DNA of 64,000 nt from Anaeromyxobacter dehalogenans 2CP-1 (GCF_000022145.1 NC_011891.1:496001-560000); one strand, 5' to 3'. Positions 38,308 through 46,493 are shown, numbered from the stretch's first letter. Translations and numbers: made by a program. The notes: generated by a model from the letters alone, not told the origin.

Positions 38308-39563
38308 CGCGCCCCCTCCTCCGACTCGACCTCCTGGAGCAGCGCGCGGAACGCCTCCAGGAGCGCGTCGGGCGGCGGCCCGCCGTAGTCGGCGTCGTAC
38401 TTCCGCCGGAAGACCTCCTCCGGCACGAGGTCGCCGAGCGCGCGCCGCTCGCCGTCGCCCAGCGCGCGGCCGGTGCCGGCGAGCGTGGTGGCGATGCGCA
38501 CGAGGCGCGCCTCCTTGCCCGCGAGCGCCTGGTCGAGCAGCGCGCGCAGCGCCGGCTCGGGCCGCTCCAGCCGCACCTTCACCTCGAGGAGCGGCCGCAG
38601 CGCGTCCGGCCCGTCGCCGCGCGCCGGCAGCGCCTCGAGCGCGGCGAGCACCTCGGGGAGCGGCGCCGGCGCCTCGGCGTCCGGCACCGAGACGAGCTCC
38701 ACGAACCGCGGGACGCGCAGCACCCGCTGCGCGCGCACCGCCTCACCGTCCAGGTCGGCCACCACCACGCCGTGGCGGTAGCCGCGCTCGGCGAACGAGA
38801 GCGGCAGCACCGAGCCCGAGTAGCGCACCGTCTCGCGGCCGCCCACCGCCTGCGCGAGGTGCAGGTGGCCGAGCGCGACGTAGGCGAGGTCGGCCGGGAA
38901 CGCGTCGGCGGGCACCGCGGCCTGGTTGCCCACCGCGAGCCGCCGCTCGGAGAGCTCCGAGATCTTCCCGCCCACCGCATAGAGGTGGCCGGTGGCGAGG
39001 AGCGCCTCGCCCGGCGCGCGCCTCGCTCGCGCCCGCTCCAGCGCGGCGGCGTAGAAGCGGCGCGTGGCCTCGGCGGCGTCGTCGTCGGCCGCGCCCGCGC
39101 CCGCGCCCAGATCGGCGGCGCGCAGGTACGGCACCGCCGCCACCCAGGCCGCCCGCCGGCCCGCCGCGTCCTCCAGCGGCACGAGCAGCCGCTCCAGATC
39201 CGGCGCGCCGGCGGCGGCGCGCGGCACGCCGCCCACCACGTGCAGCCGGCCCATCTCGCGCAGCAGCGGGTCCACCGCGTCGAGCCGCGAGGCGGAGTCG
39301 TGGTTCCCGCCCACCACCACGAGCTGCAGCCGCGGCAGGCGCCGCCAGGCCTCGGCCAGGAAGCGATACCAGAGCGCCTGCGCGCCCGCGGGCGGGTTGG
39401 AGGCGTCGAACACGTCACCCGCCACGATGACCGCGTCCACCGCCTCGGCTTCGACGGTGTCGAGCAGCCACGCCACGAAGCGCTCGTGCTCGGGGCCGCG
39501 GTCCACGCCGTGCAGCGCGTGGCCGAGGTGCCAGTCGGCGGTGTGGAGGATGCGGATGGCCAC
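38304..39563 (-). CDS. sbcD: Exonuclease subunit SbcD (Mre11-like)
   Basis: The Mn-dependent nuclease subunit that pairs with SbcC. The 419-residue protein starts with ILHTADWHLGH, then VIVAGDVFDASNPP, VVVGGNHDSASRLD and YVALGHLHLAQ: the four metallophosphoesterase motifs (DxH, GD, GNHD, GHxH). GTG 39563 starts exactly at the first strand; the frame extends upstream but with Arg-rich non-conserved text. It overlaps sbcC by GTGA, so the two are co-translated. Confidence 0.95.
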   Translation of the reverse strand: MAIRILHTADWHLGHALHGVDRGPEHERFVAWLLDTVEAEAVDAVIVAGDVFDASNPPAGAQALWYRFLAEAWRRLPRLQLVVVGGNHDSASRLDAVDPLLREMGRLHVVGGVPRAAAGAPDLERLLVPLEDAAGRRAAWVAAVPYLRAADLGAGAGAADDDAAEATRRFYAAALERARARRAPGEALLATGHLYAVGGKISELSERRLAVGNQAAVPADAFPADLAYVALGHLHLAQAVGGRETVRYSGSVLPLSFAERGYRHGVVVADLDGEAVRAQRVLRVPRFVELVSVPDAEAPAPLPEVLAALEALPARGDGPDALRPLLEVKVRLERPEPALRALLDQALAGKEARLVRIATTLAGTGRALGDGERRALGDLVPEEVFRRKYDADYGGPPPDALLEAFRALLQEVESEEGAR

Positions 39564-39811
39564 GAACGCCAGGAGGATACGCGCCGGTCGGACATGCGCC
39601 GTCCGCGTCCGGCGGCGGCGGGTCCGGGGCCGCTCACGCCAAAGACCGTGTCGGACGAGGTGGGCGGGCGGCGCCTTCCGCACGCGCCGTGCGGATCGGG
39701 GCCGAGATTCCGCACCGGACGTGTGCACCGGACGGAGCCGGGGCCCGTGTGGACGTCACGCGCGTCCGGCGGCGACGTTCCGTACTGGGTCGGGGGGCAA
39801 GGAGGCAGGGC

Positions 39812-40087
39812 ATGGGTGCACGAGCGCAGACGAGGTCCGAGCGGCTGCGGCGGCGGCTGCAGGCGGAGCGGGTGCACCTGGTGATCGAGTACGTGACGCT
39901 GGCCGACGGGAGCTGGGCCGCGCTGTGCGGCATGCCCGAGGCGATCGCGCTGGGGGCGACCTACGCCGAGGCGCGCGAGCGGCTCTGCGCGGAGCTCGGC
40001 GAGCGCATGGGCCGCGCGGCGCTCGAGGCCGCGACGGTGGTGGAGGACGTGCCCTTCGGCGCCGAGGAGCTGGGGATGGCGTACTGA
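39812..40087 (+). CDS. HicB-like small protein, no HicA partner
   Basis: A 91-residue protein preceded by an excellent SD (AAGGAGG, about 6 nt spacing). Residues about 23-65 (VIEYVTLADGSWAALCGMPE then AIALGATYAEARERL) resemble the HicB antitoxin core, in which a strand-turn-strand ending at a Pro-Gly/Cys region is followed by G-x-T-x-x-EA. The degraded hairpin and lack of a HicA gene on either side suggest an orphan or a regulator using the same fold. The upstream 248 nt includes GCACCGGACG twice near 39712-39734. HicB similarity is by eye and moderate. Confidence 0.7.
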   Translation: MGARAQTRSERLRRRLQAERVHLVIEYVTLADGSWAALCGMPEAIALGATYAEARERLCAELGERMGRAALEAATVVEDVPFGAEELGMAY

Positions 40088-40110
40088 GCCATCACCCTTG
40101 GTGAACAGGG

Positions 40111-40461
40111 CTAGCCCTTCACCTCGGGCAGGCGCGCGCCGCGCCAGGCGAGCATCCCGCCCGCGAGCTGCGCGGCCTCGAAGCCGCCGCGCTCCAGCAG
40201 GCGCACCGCCGGCACGCTGCGGTGCCCGGACAGGCAGATCGCCACCACGGGCCGGGCCGGGTCGAGCTTCAGCGCGTCGAGGCGCGAGCGCAGCTCCCCG
40301 ATCGGCACGTTCACCGCGCCGCGGATGCGCCCCTGCGCGAACTCGGCCGCGGTGCGGACGTCCACGAGCTGGGGCGCCGGGCGCCCGCGCAGCCGATCGT
40401 TCAGCTCGACCGCCGAGACCTCGGCTACGCTGCCGAACGGGAACCACCAGGGGACCTTCAT
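40111..40461 (-). CDS. Rhodanese-like sulfurtransferase
   Basis: A single-domain rhodanese of 116 residues. LVDVRTAAEFAQGRIRGAVN is the N-terminal signature and the active-site Cys is in VAICLSGHRS, the loop that carries persulfide sulfur; it ends with LAGGMLAWRGARLP. It should act in the cytoplasm in sulfur transfer or thiol chemistry. Its ATG (40461-40459) overlaps the proposed ATG of divergent chrA within the same CATG, which leaves no conventional promoter space unless chrA starts later. Confidence 0.92.
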   Translation of the reverse strand: MKVPWWFPFGSVAEVSAVELNDRLRGRPAPQLVDVRTAAEFAQGRIRGAVNVPIGELRSRLDALKLDPARPVVAICLSGHRSVPAVRLLERGGFEAAQLAGGMLAWRGARLPEVKG

Positions 40462-41854
40462 GGCGCGTGAGAGCCGCGGGCCGCCGCAGGGGTTCGCGCC
40501 GCCCGGCGGCGGCGGGGCCGTGCGGGGCGGCGGGAATCCGGGCGGCGGCGGCCGGGTTGGGCCGGGCGTGGGTGCGCACGCGACCCCTCCGCCGGGCGCG
40601 GCGCCGGCGACCCTGTCCCGGCGCCCGCGCCCGACGCTGCCCGCCCTCGCGCGCGCCTCCGCCTGGCTCGGCCTGACCGGCTTCGGCGGCGGCCTCTCGG
40701 TGCTCGGGACGATGCACGACCTGCTGGTCGAGCGCCGCCGGTGGCTCACCGACCGGGAGTTCACCGTCACCGCCACCGTCTCGCAGATGCTGCCCGGCGG
40801 CGCGGCCGCGAACGCGCTCGCGTACACCGGCCTGCGCTTCCACGGGCCCGCCGGCGCGGTGGCGGCGTACGCCGCGTTCATCGCGCCCGGCGCGATCGGG
40901 GTCACCGCGCTCGCGGCGCTCTACGTGCGGCTCGGCGTGACGCCCACCGCGGCGCCGCTCCTGGCCGGGCTGAACGCGGCGGTGGTCGGCATCGTGGCGT
41001 CGATCACGCTGCAGATGCTCCGCGCCGCGGTGCAGCGCCCCTGGCAGATGGGCGTGGCCGCGGCGACGCTCCTGTTCTCGCTCGGCGCGGCCGCCTCGGC
41101 CGGCGAGATGGCGGCGCTCGGGATCGGCGCGGGGCTGGTGCTCGACCTCGGCGTGAAGCGGATGCGGCTCGCGCGCTTCCAGCGGCGGGCCCGGCGCCCG
41201 CCGCCGCCGGTGGCGCTGCCCGACGAGGGGATGCCGCTGCCCGCGCCCGAGCGCGACGACGACCCGCCGGCCACTCCCGCCGACGCGCCGCCGCGGCTGC
41301 CGGCGCTCGCGCTCCTCTCCGTCCCCGCGCTCGGCGCGCTGGGCGCCATGGCGCTCCTGTTCCTGCGCGCCGGGTTGGGCGCCTACGGCGGCGGCTTCGC
41401 CATCATCCCGCACCTGCAGGCCTCGGTGCTCGCCGAGCACTGGATCGGCCCGCGGCAGTTCGCCGACGCGGTCGCGATCGGCAAGCTCACGCCCGGCCCG
41501 GTGCTGCTGATGGCGACGTTCATCGGGTACCTCGTCCACGGGATCGCCGGCGCCGCGGTCGCCACCGCGGCGGTGTTCGCCGGCCCCCTCGCGCTGGTGC
41601 TCGCGGTCGGCGCCTGGCTCGCGCGCGTGCGGTCGCGACGGCCGGTGCGGGCGGCGCTCCGCGGGCTCACGCCCGCGGTGGTGGGGCTCATGGCGGCGGC
41701 GGCGCTGGCGCTGGGGCGCTCGCTGGAGGGCCGCGTCGAGCTCGCGATCGCGGCGGCGTCGCTGCTCACGCTGGTGCGGTTCCGGGTGAACCCGGTGCTG
41801 GTGATGGCGCTCGGCGGCGGGGTGCGGCTGGCGCTGTCACTCGCGGGGCTGTAG
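40460..41854 (+). CDS. chrA: Chromate transporter ChrA (two-domain)
   Basis: A 464-residue membrane protein with two chromate-transporter repeats, the family's long form. Repeat one opens with ASAWLGLTGFGGGLSVLG and has SQMLPGGAAANALAYTGLRF; repeat two opens with LFLRAGLGAYGGGFAIIPHL and has AIGKLTPGPVLLMATFIGY. Each repeat has about six helices, joined by a Pro/Arg/Asp-rich loop. It exports chromate and confers resistance in characterised members; sulfate transport is an alternative. The first 36 residues are Gly/Pro-rich and not conserved; GTG 40568 is an alternative start that would leave a promoter between it and the rhodanese gene. Confidence 0.92.
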   Translation: MARESRGPPQGFAPPGGGGAVRGGGNPGGGGRVGPGVGAHATPPPGAAPATLSRRPRPTLPALARASAWLGLTGFGGGLSVLGTMHDLLVERRRWLTDREFTVTATVSQMLPGGAAANALAYTGLRFHGPAGAVAAYAAFIAPGAIGVTALAALYVRLGVTPTAAPLLAGLNAAVVGIVASITLQMLRAAVQRPWQMGVAAATLLFSLGAAASAGEMAALGIGAGLVLDLGVKRMRLARFQRRARRPPPPVALPDEGMPLPAPERDDDPPATPADAPPRLPALALLSVPALGALGAMALLFLRAGLGAYGGGFAIIPHLQASVLAEHWIGPRQFADAVAIGKLTPGPVLLMATFIGYLVHGIAGAAVATAAVFAGPLALVLAVGAWLARVRSRRPVRAALRGLTPAVVGLMAAAALALGRSLEGRVELAIAAASLLTLVRFRVNPVLVMALGGGVRLALSLAGL

Positions 41855-41908
41855 CCGCCGCGCGCGGCGACGTGCCACGCACCTCGCCCGGGAGCCGGGG
41901 CCTACCAT

Positions 41909-41924
41909 CGTCGGACCACCGACG
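41909..41924 (+). promoter_or_regulatory. Small hairpin touching the NosL-gene RBS
   Basis: CGTCGG-ACCA-CCGACG forms a 6-bp stem with a 4-nt loop. Its last base is the first G of the GGAG (41924-41927) ahead of the NosL-like ATG at 41935. It may be an operator or may hide the RBS. Confidence 0.4.
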
Positions 41925-41934
41925 GAGCCCTGCG

Positions 41935-42432
41935 ATGTCCCCCCTGCGATCCCTCCTCCTGCTCGCCGCGCTCACCACCCTCGCCGCGCCGGTCCAGCCA
42001 GGCGCCGCCGGCGCCCCTGGCGCCGCCGCCGCGACATCCCCGGGCCCGAAGGACCGCTGCGCCGTCTGCGGCATGCTGGTCGCGAAGTTCCCGCAGTGGG
42101 TCGCCTCGATCCGCTACCGCGACGGCGAGGTGGCGTTCTTCGACGGCGTGAAGGACCTGCTCACCTACTGGCACGACCTGCCGCGCCACGCGCCGGGCCG
42201 CGCGCAGGGCGACGTCGCCGCCATCTCCGTGACCGACTACTACTCGACCCGGCCCATCGACGGCCGGGCGGCGTTCTACGTGATCGGCGGCGACGTGCGC
42301 GGGCCGATGGGCGCTGAGCTGGTCGCGTTCGCGCGCGAGGGCGACGCCAAGGCGTTCCTGAACGAGCACCGCGGCGAGCGGATCCTCCGCTTCGACGACG
42401 CCACGCCCGCGGTGCTGGAGGCGCTGCGGTGA
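41935..42432 (+). CDS. NosL-family copper-binding protein
   Basis: A 165-residue exported protein. A Sec signal peptide (1-20 or so) is followed by an Ala/Pro/Gly spacer and the NosL metal motif CAVCGM (C42, C45, M47). Later segments match NosL: FFDGVKDLLTYWHDL, ISVTDYYSTRPIDGR, GGDVRGPMGAELVAF. NosL binds Cu(I) and helps mature the Cu centres of nitrous oxide reductase, but related proteins occur outside nos clusters. No nosZ is in the window. This is the first gene of a five-gene operon in which every junction is a GTGA overlap. Confidence 0.9.
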   Translation: MSPLRSLLLLAALTTLAAPVQPGAAGAPGAAAATSPGPKDRCAVCGMLVAKFPQWVASIRYRDGEVAFFDGVKDLLTYWHDLPRHAPGRAQGDVAAISVTDYYSTRPIDGRAAFYVIGGDVRGPMGAELVAFAREGDAKAFLNEHRGERILRFDDATPAVLEALR

Positions 42433-42713
42433 GCCTGCGGCGCTCCGACCGGTTCCTGGCGGCGCTCGCCGTGGCCGCCGTGCTCGGGGCGGCCGCGCTC
42501 GCCGACGCGCGCGCGCGGCGGGCCGTGGCCCGGCCGGCGGCGGAGGAGCGGGCGCGCCTGGTGGCGCGGCTCGGGCTGACCGATCCGTGCCTGTTCAACG
42601 ACGCGCGCTACACCCGCCACCTCTCCCAGGCCGACCGCTTCGCGCCGTTCCAGGACCACCCGCGCGCGCTCGAGCACTTCCCTTCGGGCTCGCTCACCGC
42701 GGGGGCGCGGTGA
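42429..42713 (+). CDS. Small membrane-anchored protein of the NosL operon
   Basis: A 94-residue protein with an N-terminal hydrophobic anchor or signal (FLAALAVAAVLGAAALA). The C-terminal half has a compact, motif-like segment (LTDPCLFNDARYTRH, then QDHPRALEHFPSGS) with one Cys and several His, which could bind metal. I recognise no named family. Its GTG start overlaps the NosL stop and its own stop overlaps the permease start, so it is an integral part of the operon, not a chance ORF. Confidence 0.8.
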   Translation: MSLRRSDRFLAALAVAAVLGAAALADARARRAVARPAAEERARLVARLGLTDPCLFNDARYTRHLSQADRFAPFQDHPRALEHFPSGSLTAGAR

Positions 42714-43858
42714 GGCTGCGCGCCGCGCTGGAGCGGCAGCGCTCGCTCCTCGACTTCGCGCTGGGCGCGCTCGGCCGCCGGCGCGGGAAGACCCTCGCGC
42801 TCGTCGCGGTGCACGCGCTGCTGGTGTTCGCGCTCGCCTCGGTGCTGCTCTTCACCGGCGGCCTGCGCGAGCAGGTGCGGGAGGCGCTCCGGGGGGCGCC
42901 GGACCTGGTGGTGCAGCGCATGGCGGCGGGGCGGCACGAGCAGGTGCCGGCCGGCTGGGTGGAGACGCTCGGCGCGCTGCGCGGCGTGTCGGCCGCGCGC
43001 GGCCGGCTGTGGGGCTACTACTTCGAGCCGGTGAGCGGCGCGAACCTCACCGTGATGGTGCCGGACGGCGGCTGGGCCACCCCGGGCGGCGCGGTGGCCG
43101 GGCCGGGCGTGGCGCGGGTGCTCGGCCTGAAGGAGGGGGATCGCCTCCCGCTGCGCACCTATGACGGCGAGGCGCTCGACCTCGGGGTCGCGGCGATCGC
43201 GTCGCCCGCGGTGGAGCTGGTCGCGTCCGATCTCCTGCTCGTCTCGGAGGGCGACTACCGCGCGCTGTTCGGCGCCGAGCCGGGGCGGTTCACCGACGTG
43301 GCGGTGGCGGTCCCGAACCCGGACGAGGTGACGAGGCTGGCCGAGAAGATCGTCCGCATGTTCCCCGACGCGCGGGTGGTGACGCGCGCCGAGATGATCC
43401 GCACCTACGACGCCGTGCTCGACTGGCGCAGCGGGCTCGCCGCCGCGGTGCTCGCCGGCGCGGTGCTGGCGTTCGCGATCCTGGCCTGGGACCGGGCCAG
43501 CGGGCTCTCCGCCGAGGAGCGCCACGAGCTCGGCCTCCTGAAGGCGCTCGGCTGGGACCCCCGCGACGTGCTCGCGGCGAAGGCGTGGGAGGGCGCCGCG
43601 GTGTCGCTCTCCGCCTTCGCGGTGGGCGCGCTCGCCGCGTACGCGCACGTGGTCCTGGGCGGCGCGGCGCTGCTCCGCCCGATCCTGGAGGGCTGGGCGG
43701 CGCTCTACCCGGACCTGCGCCCCGCGCCGCCGGTCGAGCCGCTGGCGCTCGGGACGCTGTTCTTCCTCACGGTGATCCCCTACGTGGCGGCGACGGTGGT
43801 CCCCTGCTGGCGGGCCGCCACGGTGGACCCCGACGCGCTCATGCGGGGGGACGCGTGA
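42710..43858 (+). CDS. FtsX/MacB-type ABC transporter permease
   Basis: A 382-residue permease of the FtsX class: an N-terminal helix (LALVAVHALLVFALASVLLF), a periplasmic domain of about 200 residues, and three C-terminal helices including the GLLKALGWDPRDVLAAKAWE region that contacts the ATPase. FtsX-type permeases (LolCE, MacB, FtsX) do mechanical or extraction work at the membrane instead of ordinary import. One gene only is present, so it probably forms a homodimer. GTG 42710 overlaps the previous stop. Confidence 0.9.
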   Translation: MRLRAALERQRSLLDFALGALGRRRGKTLALVAVHALLVFALASVLLFTGGLREQVREALRGAPDLVVQRMAAGRHEQVPAGWVETLGALRGVSAARGRLWGYYFEPVSGANLTVMVPDGGWATPGGAVAGPGVARVLGLKEGDRLPLRTYDGEALDLGVAAIASPAVELVASDLLLVSEGDYRALFGAEPGRFTDVAVAVPNPDEVTRLAEKIVRMFPDARVVTRAEMIRTYDAVLDWRSGLAAAVLAGAVLAFAILAWDRASGLSAEERHELGLLKALGWDPRDVLAAKAWEGAAVSLSAFAVGALAAYAHVVLGGAALLRPILEGWAALYPDLRPAPPVEPLALGTLFFLTVIPYVAATVVPCWRAATVDPDALMRGDA

Positions 43859-44541
43859 TCCAGCTCCGCGAGGTCACCAAGGTGTTCGACGAGGGCCGGC
43901 CCGGCGCGCTCGCCGCGGTGGACCGCGTCACGCTGGAGGTGGCCGGCGGCGCGGTGACCGTGCTGGTGGGGCCGAGCGGCTCCGGCAAGACCACGCTGCT
44001 CACGCTGCTCGGCGCGATGGCACGGCCCACCGAGGGGCGCATCTTCCTCGACGGCCGCGAGCTCACCAGCCTGCCCGAGCACTTCCTGGCGGCGCTGCGC
44101 CGGCGGACGTTCGGCTTCGTGTTCCAGCAGAACCACCTCCTGCCCGCGCTCACCGCGCTCGAGAACGTGATGCTGCCCGCCTTGCCCTCGGGCGAGCCGC
44201 GCCGCGCGGTGGAGGCCCGGGCGCGGGCGGCGCTGGCGCGGCTCGGGGTGGAGGCGCGCGCCGGGGTCCGCGCCGGCCGGCTCTCCGGCGGCGAGGCGCA
44301 GCGCGTCGCGCTGGCGCGCGCGCTGGCGGACGATCCGAAGGTGATCGTCGCCGACGAGCCGACCGCGCACCTCGACAGCGCCCGGGCCCGCGCGCTCATG
44401 GAGATCGTGCGGGGGCTGAAGGCGGAGGGGAGGACCGTGGTCGTCGCGAGCCACGATCCCATCGTGTACGCCGCGGACTGCGTGGACCGCGTGGTGCGCA
44501 TGCGCGACGGCCGGATCGTGACCCCCGGGGCCGAGCCGTGA
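43855..44541 (+). CDS. ABC transporter ATPase (LolD/MacB-type)
   Basis: A 228-residue ATPase. Walker A is GPSGSGKTT, the Q-loop is FVFQQNHLLP, the signature is LSGGEAQ, Walker B is VIVADEP and the H-loop is VVASHDP. It resembles the LolD/MacB/FtsE group that pairs with FtsX-type permeases, and its partner is the preceding gene. GTG 43855 overlaps the permease stop; its own stop overlaps the next gene. Confidence 0.94.
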   Translation: MIQLREVTKVFDEGRPGALAAVDRVTLEVAGGAVTVLVGPSGSGKTTLLTLLGAMARPTEGRIFLDGRELTSLPEHFLAALRRRTFGFVFQQNHLLPALTALENVMLPALPSGEPRRAVEARARAALARLGVEARAGVRAGRLSGGEAQRVALARALADDPKVIVADEPTAHLDSARARALMEIVRGLKAEGRTVVVASHDPIVYAADCVDRVVRMRDGRIVTPGAEP

Positions 44542-45530
44542 TCCTGAGCCCGCCGGTGCTGGCGCTGCAGGCGGGGGCGGCGGCGTCGAGCGGCTTCCTG
44601 CTGGTCGCGCTGCGCTGGGCGGCGCCGGTGGTCCGGCGCTGGGATCCGGCGAGCGGGAGCCGCGCCCAGCTCCGCCTGGAGCGCCGGGCGCTGCTGGTGG
44701 GCGTGCTGGTGCGGACCGCGCTCGCGGTGCAGCTCGCCTCGCTGGCGCTCTTCGTCCACGCCTCCGACGCGCTCGCGCCCATGTTCACCGGCGCCATGTG
44801 CGCGGCCGGCACGCTCTCGGCGAGCCGGTACGGCTGGCCGGCGCTCGCGGTCCAGGTCGCGGCCACCGTGCTCGCGGGGGCATGGCTCGCGCTCGATCGC
44901 GCCGACGGGCTCGCGCCCGATCAGCCGCTGGTGCGCGTGAAGCACGCGCTGCTCCCGGCCGTGGCGATCCCGGTCGTGGCCGGGGCGGCGCTGCAGGCGG
45001 CGCACTTCCTCGCGCTCCGGCCCGAGATCATCACCTCGTGCTGCGGCAGCCTGTTCGGGCGGGAGGGGCGCGGCGGGTGGGCGGGGCTGGCCTGGCTGCC
45101 GCCCCGCGCCGCCGGCGCGCTCCTGGTCGCGCTCCCCGGCGCGGCGGCGCTGGCGGCGCTCGCCCTGCGCCGGACCGGGCGCGGCGCCTCGGCGGTGGCC
45201 GCGCTCTCGGGGCTGGCGGGGCCGGCCGCGGCCGCGGGGGTGATCGCCTGGTTGTCACCGTACGTGTACGAGGCGCCGGGACACCGCTGCCCGTTCTGCC
45301 TGCTGCAGCCGGAGCAGGGCTGGGTGGGCTACCCGCTCCACGCGGCCGTCCTGGTCGGCTGCGTGGCCGGCGTCGCGGTGGGCGTGCTCCAGCCGTTCCG
45401 CCGCGTCCCCTCGCTCGCCGGCCCGCTCCCGGCGCTCCAGCGGCGCCTCGCCGGCGCCGCGGCGCTGGCCTGGACCGCGCTGCTCGCTGGCGCCGCCGCG
45501 CTGGTGGCGGCCTCCGGTCTCCGCGCCTGA
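44538..45530 (+). CDS. Cysteine-bearing polytopic membrane protein of the NosL operon
   Basis: A 330-residue protein with about eight hydrophobic segments. Potential metal or redox sites are C88, the Cys pair SCCGS (168-169) and a CPFC motif (251-254, in HRCPFCLLQPEQ). No named family is recognised. As last gene of the NosL-small protein-FtsX permease-ATPase operon, it may shuttle electrons or thiols across the membrane for metal handling (inference). GTG 44538 overlaps the ATPase stop. Its 3' 276 nt overlap the tail of the convergent M41-like gene. Confidence 0.82.
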   Translation: MILSPPVLALQAGAAASSGFLLVALRWAAPVVRRWDPASGSRAQLRLERRALLVGVLVRTALAVQLASLALFVHASDALAPMFTGAMCAAGTLSASRYGWPALAVQVAATVLAGAWLALDRADGLAPDQPLVRVKHALLPAVAIPVVAGAALQAAHFLALRPEIITSCCGSLFGREGRGGWAGLAWLPPRAAGALLVALPGAAALAALALRRTGRGASAVAALSGLAGPAAAAGVIAWLSPYVYEAPGHRCPFCLLQPEQGWVGYPLHAAVLVGCVAGVAVGVLQPFRRVPSLAGPLPALQRRLAGAAALAWTALLAGAAALVAASGLRA

Positions 45531-46106
45531 GGGGACCGCACGCCTGCCCCGCCGCACCGCGCGCCCCACCTCCGCGGTGGCGCGCGGGCCGCTCAGGGTC
45601 CGGTCCCGCAGCAGCGCGCGCGCGAGCCCGGCCACCGCGGTGCGCACCACCGGGTCGCCGAGGAGCCGCTCCACGCGGCGGCGCATGCGACGCAGGTAGG
45701 CGCGCTGCGCGGCGGCGCCCCGGTGCAGGCGCGCGGTGAAGCGGAGCGCGATGCGCGCATCGTCCTCCGAGCCGGGGGCGAAAGGTGCGAGGCGGCGGCC
45801 GGTGCGGGCGTCCACCGCCACGAGGCCGCGGCCCAGCGCGGCCGCGTCCTGCGCCACGCTGCCGGCGAGCGCCACCGCCACCGCGGCGCGCACCGCGCGA
45901 TCGACGGCGCGGCGCGAGCGCGCGGGCCGGGCGCGGTAGCGGTACTCGCAGGAGCCGCCCACGTCCCCGCGGCGGGTGATGGTGACGTGGCGGAGCTCGA
46001 ATCCCTCGAGGAGCGCCACCACCGCGTGCCCGGCCTCGTGCCAGGCGCGCAGCTCGAGCGCGCCGGGGGGCGCGGGGCGGAAACGGGGCGGGACCGCGGC
46101 GGTCAC
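45255..46106 (-). CDS. M41-like protein with a HEAGH zinc motif
   Basis: A 283-residue frame starting at GTG 46106 with GAGG 6 nt upstream. The key feature is WHEAGHAVVALLEGFELRHV near residue 21, which matches the zinc-binding motif of FtsH-type M41 peptidases, followed by VAVALAGSVAQDAA and SEDDARIALRF, also as in M41. No AAA domain is present, so it is a detached peptidase-like domain. Recognisable sequence ends near residue 190; the remaining frame is Arg-rich and runs 276 nt into the convergent membrane-protein gene, so the natural C-terminus may be a long overlap or the frame may be damaged. Confidence 0.65.
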   Translation of the reverse strand: MTAAVPPRFRPAPPGALELRAWHEAGHAVVALLEGFELRHVTITRRGDVGGSCEYRYRARPARSRRAVDRAVRAAVAVALAGSVAQDAAALGRGLVAVDARTGRRLAPFAPGSEDDARIALRFTARLHRGAAAQRAYLRRMRRRVERLLGDPVVRTAVAGLARALLRDRTLSGPRATAEVGRAVRRGRRAVPSGAETGGRHQRGGASEQRGPGQRRGAGEAPLERRERAGERGDAAERLEHAHRDAGHAADQDGRVERVAHPALLRLQQAERAAVSRRLVHVR

Positions 46107-46230
46107 GGGAGCCTCGCCGACAGGATCGCACCGCGACGCGCCCGGGTCGCCAGGCCGCTCGGGTGGTGGTGAGGGCGGGCGAGCAGGCGCGCGGTCGCGC
46201 CAAGCGTGGATCGAGAGGCCCGGGACGATC

Positions 46231-46261
46231 GAAGGGCCGCCGTGCAACGTGGCGGCCCTTC
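46231..46261 (+). terminator. Strong hairpin upstream of dmeF
   Basis: GAAGGGCCGCC (46231-46241) and GGCGGCCCTTC (46251-46261) form an 11-bp perfect stem around GTGCAACGT, followed by TTGG. It looks like an intrinsic terminator on the plus strand although the nearest plus-strand gene ends about 700 nt upstream, so it may end an unrecognised short RNA. Confidence 0.55.
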
Positions 46262-46493
46262 TTGGCTCGGGGGACTTCCCGTGCCGCGCGTGCCGTGTAC
46301 GGGCCTCGAACCAGCGCCCGGACAGGAGGAGGGACGCCTCCTCGCAATCGGCCCTCACGGCGGACCGCCGCAGTTCGGCGCGCGGTCCCCGAGCTGGTTC
46401 CAGGCTACGCCGTCCCCGCGGCCCCGGCGGCGGTCCTGCGGGCTCGCCCGTTCGACCCGGATCCGGCGCCGCGGGCGCTATACTGCCGCCCCC
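46262..46493 (+). promoter_or_regulatory. Leader and promoter region of dmeF
   Basis: No gene seen. AGGAGG/CCTCCT form a small hairpin at 46324-46342. TATACT at 46479-46484 is a good -10 only 10 nt before the dmeF ATG, which implies a nearly leaderless message from that promoter; no convincing -35 is in place. I tested the region for a NiCo riboswitch and could not fit one. Confidence 0.45.

Noticed and set aside
46300-46320. A tRNA T-arm-like GGTTCGA on the minus strand
   Set aside because: The flanking bases do not pair into a T stem and no acceptor or anticodon arm can be built.
46262-46493. NiCo riboswitch upstream of dmeF
   Set aside because: GGACAGG occurs but the four-way junction and other conserved bases are absent.
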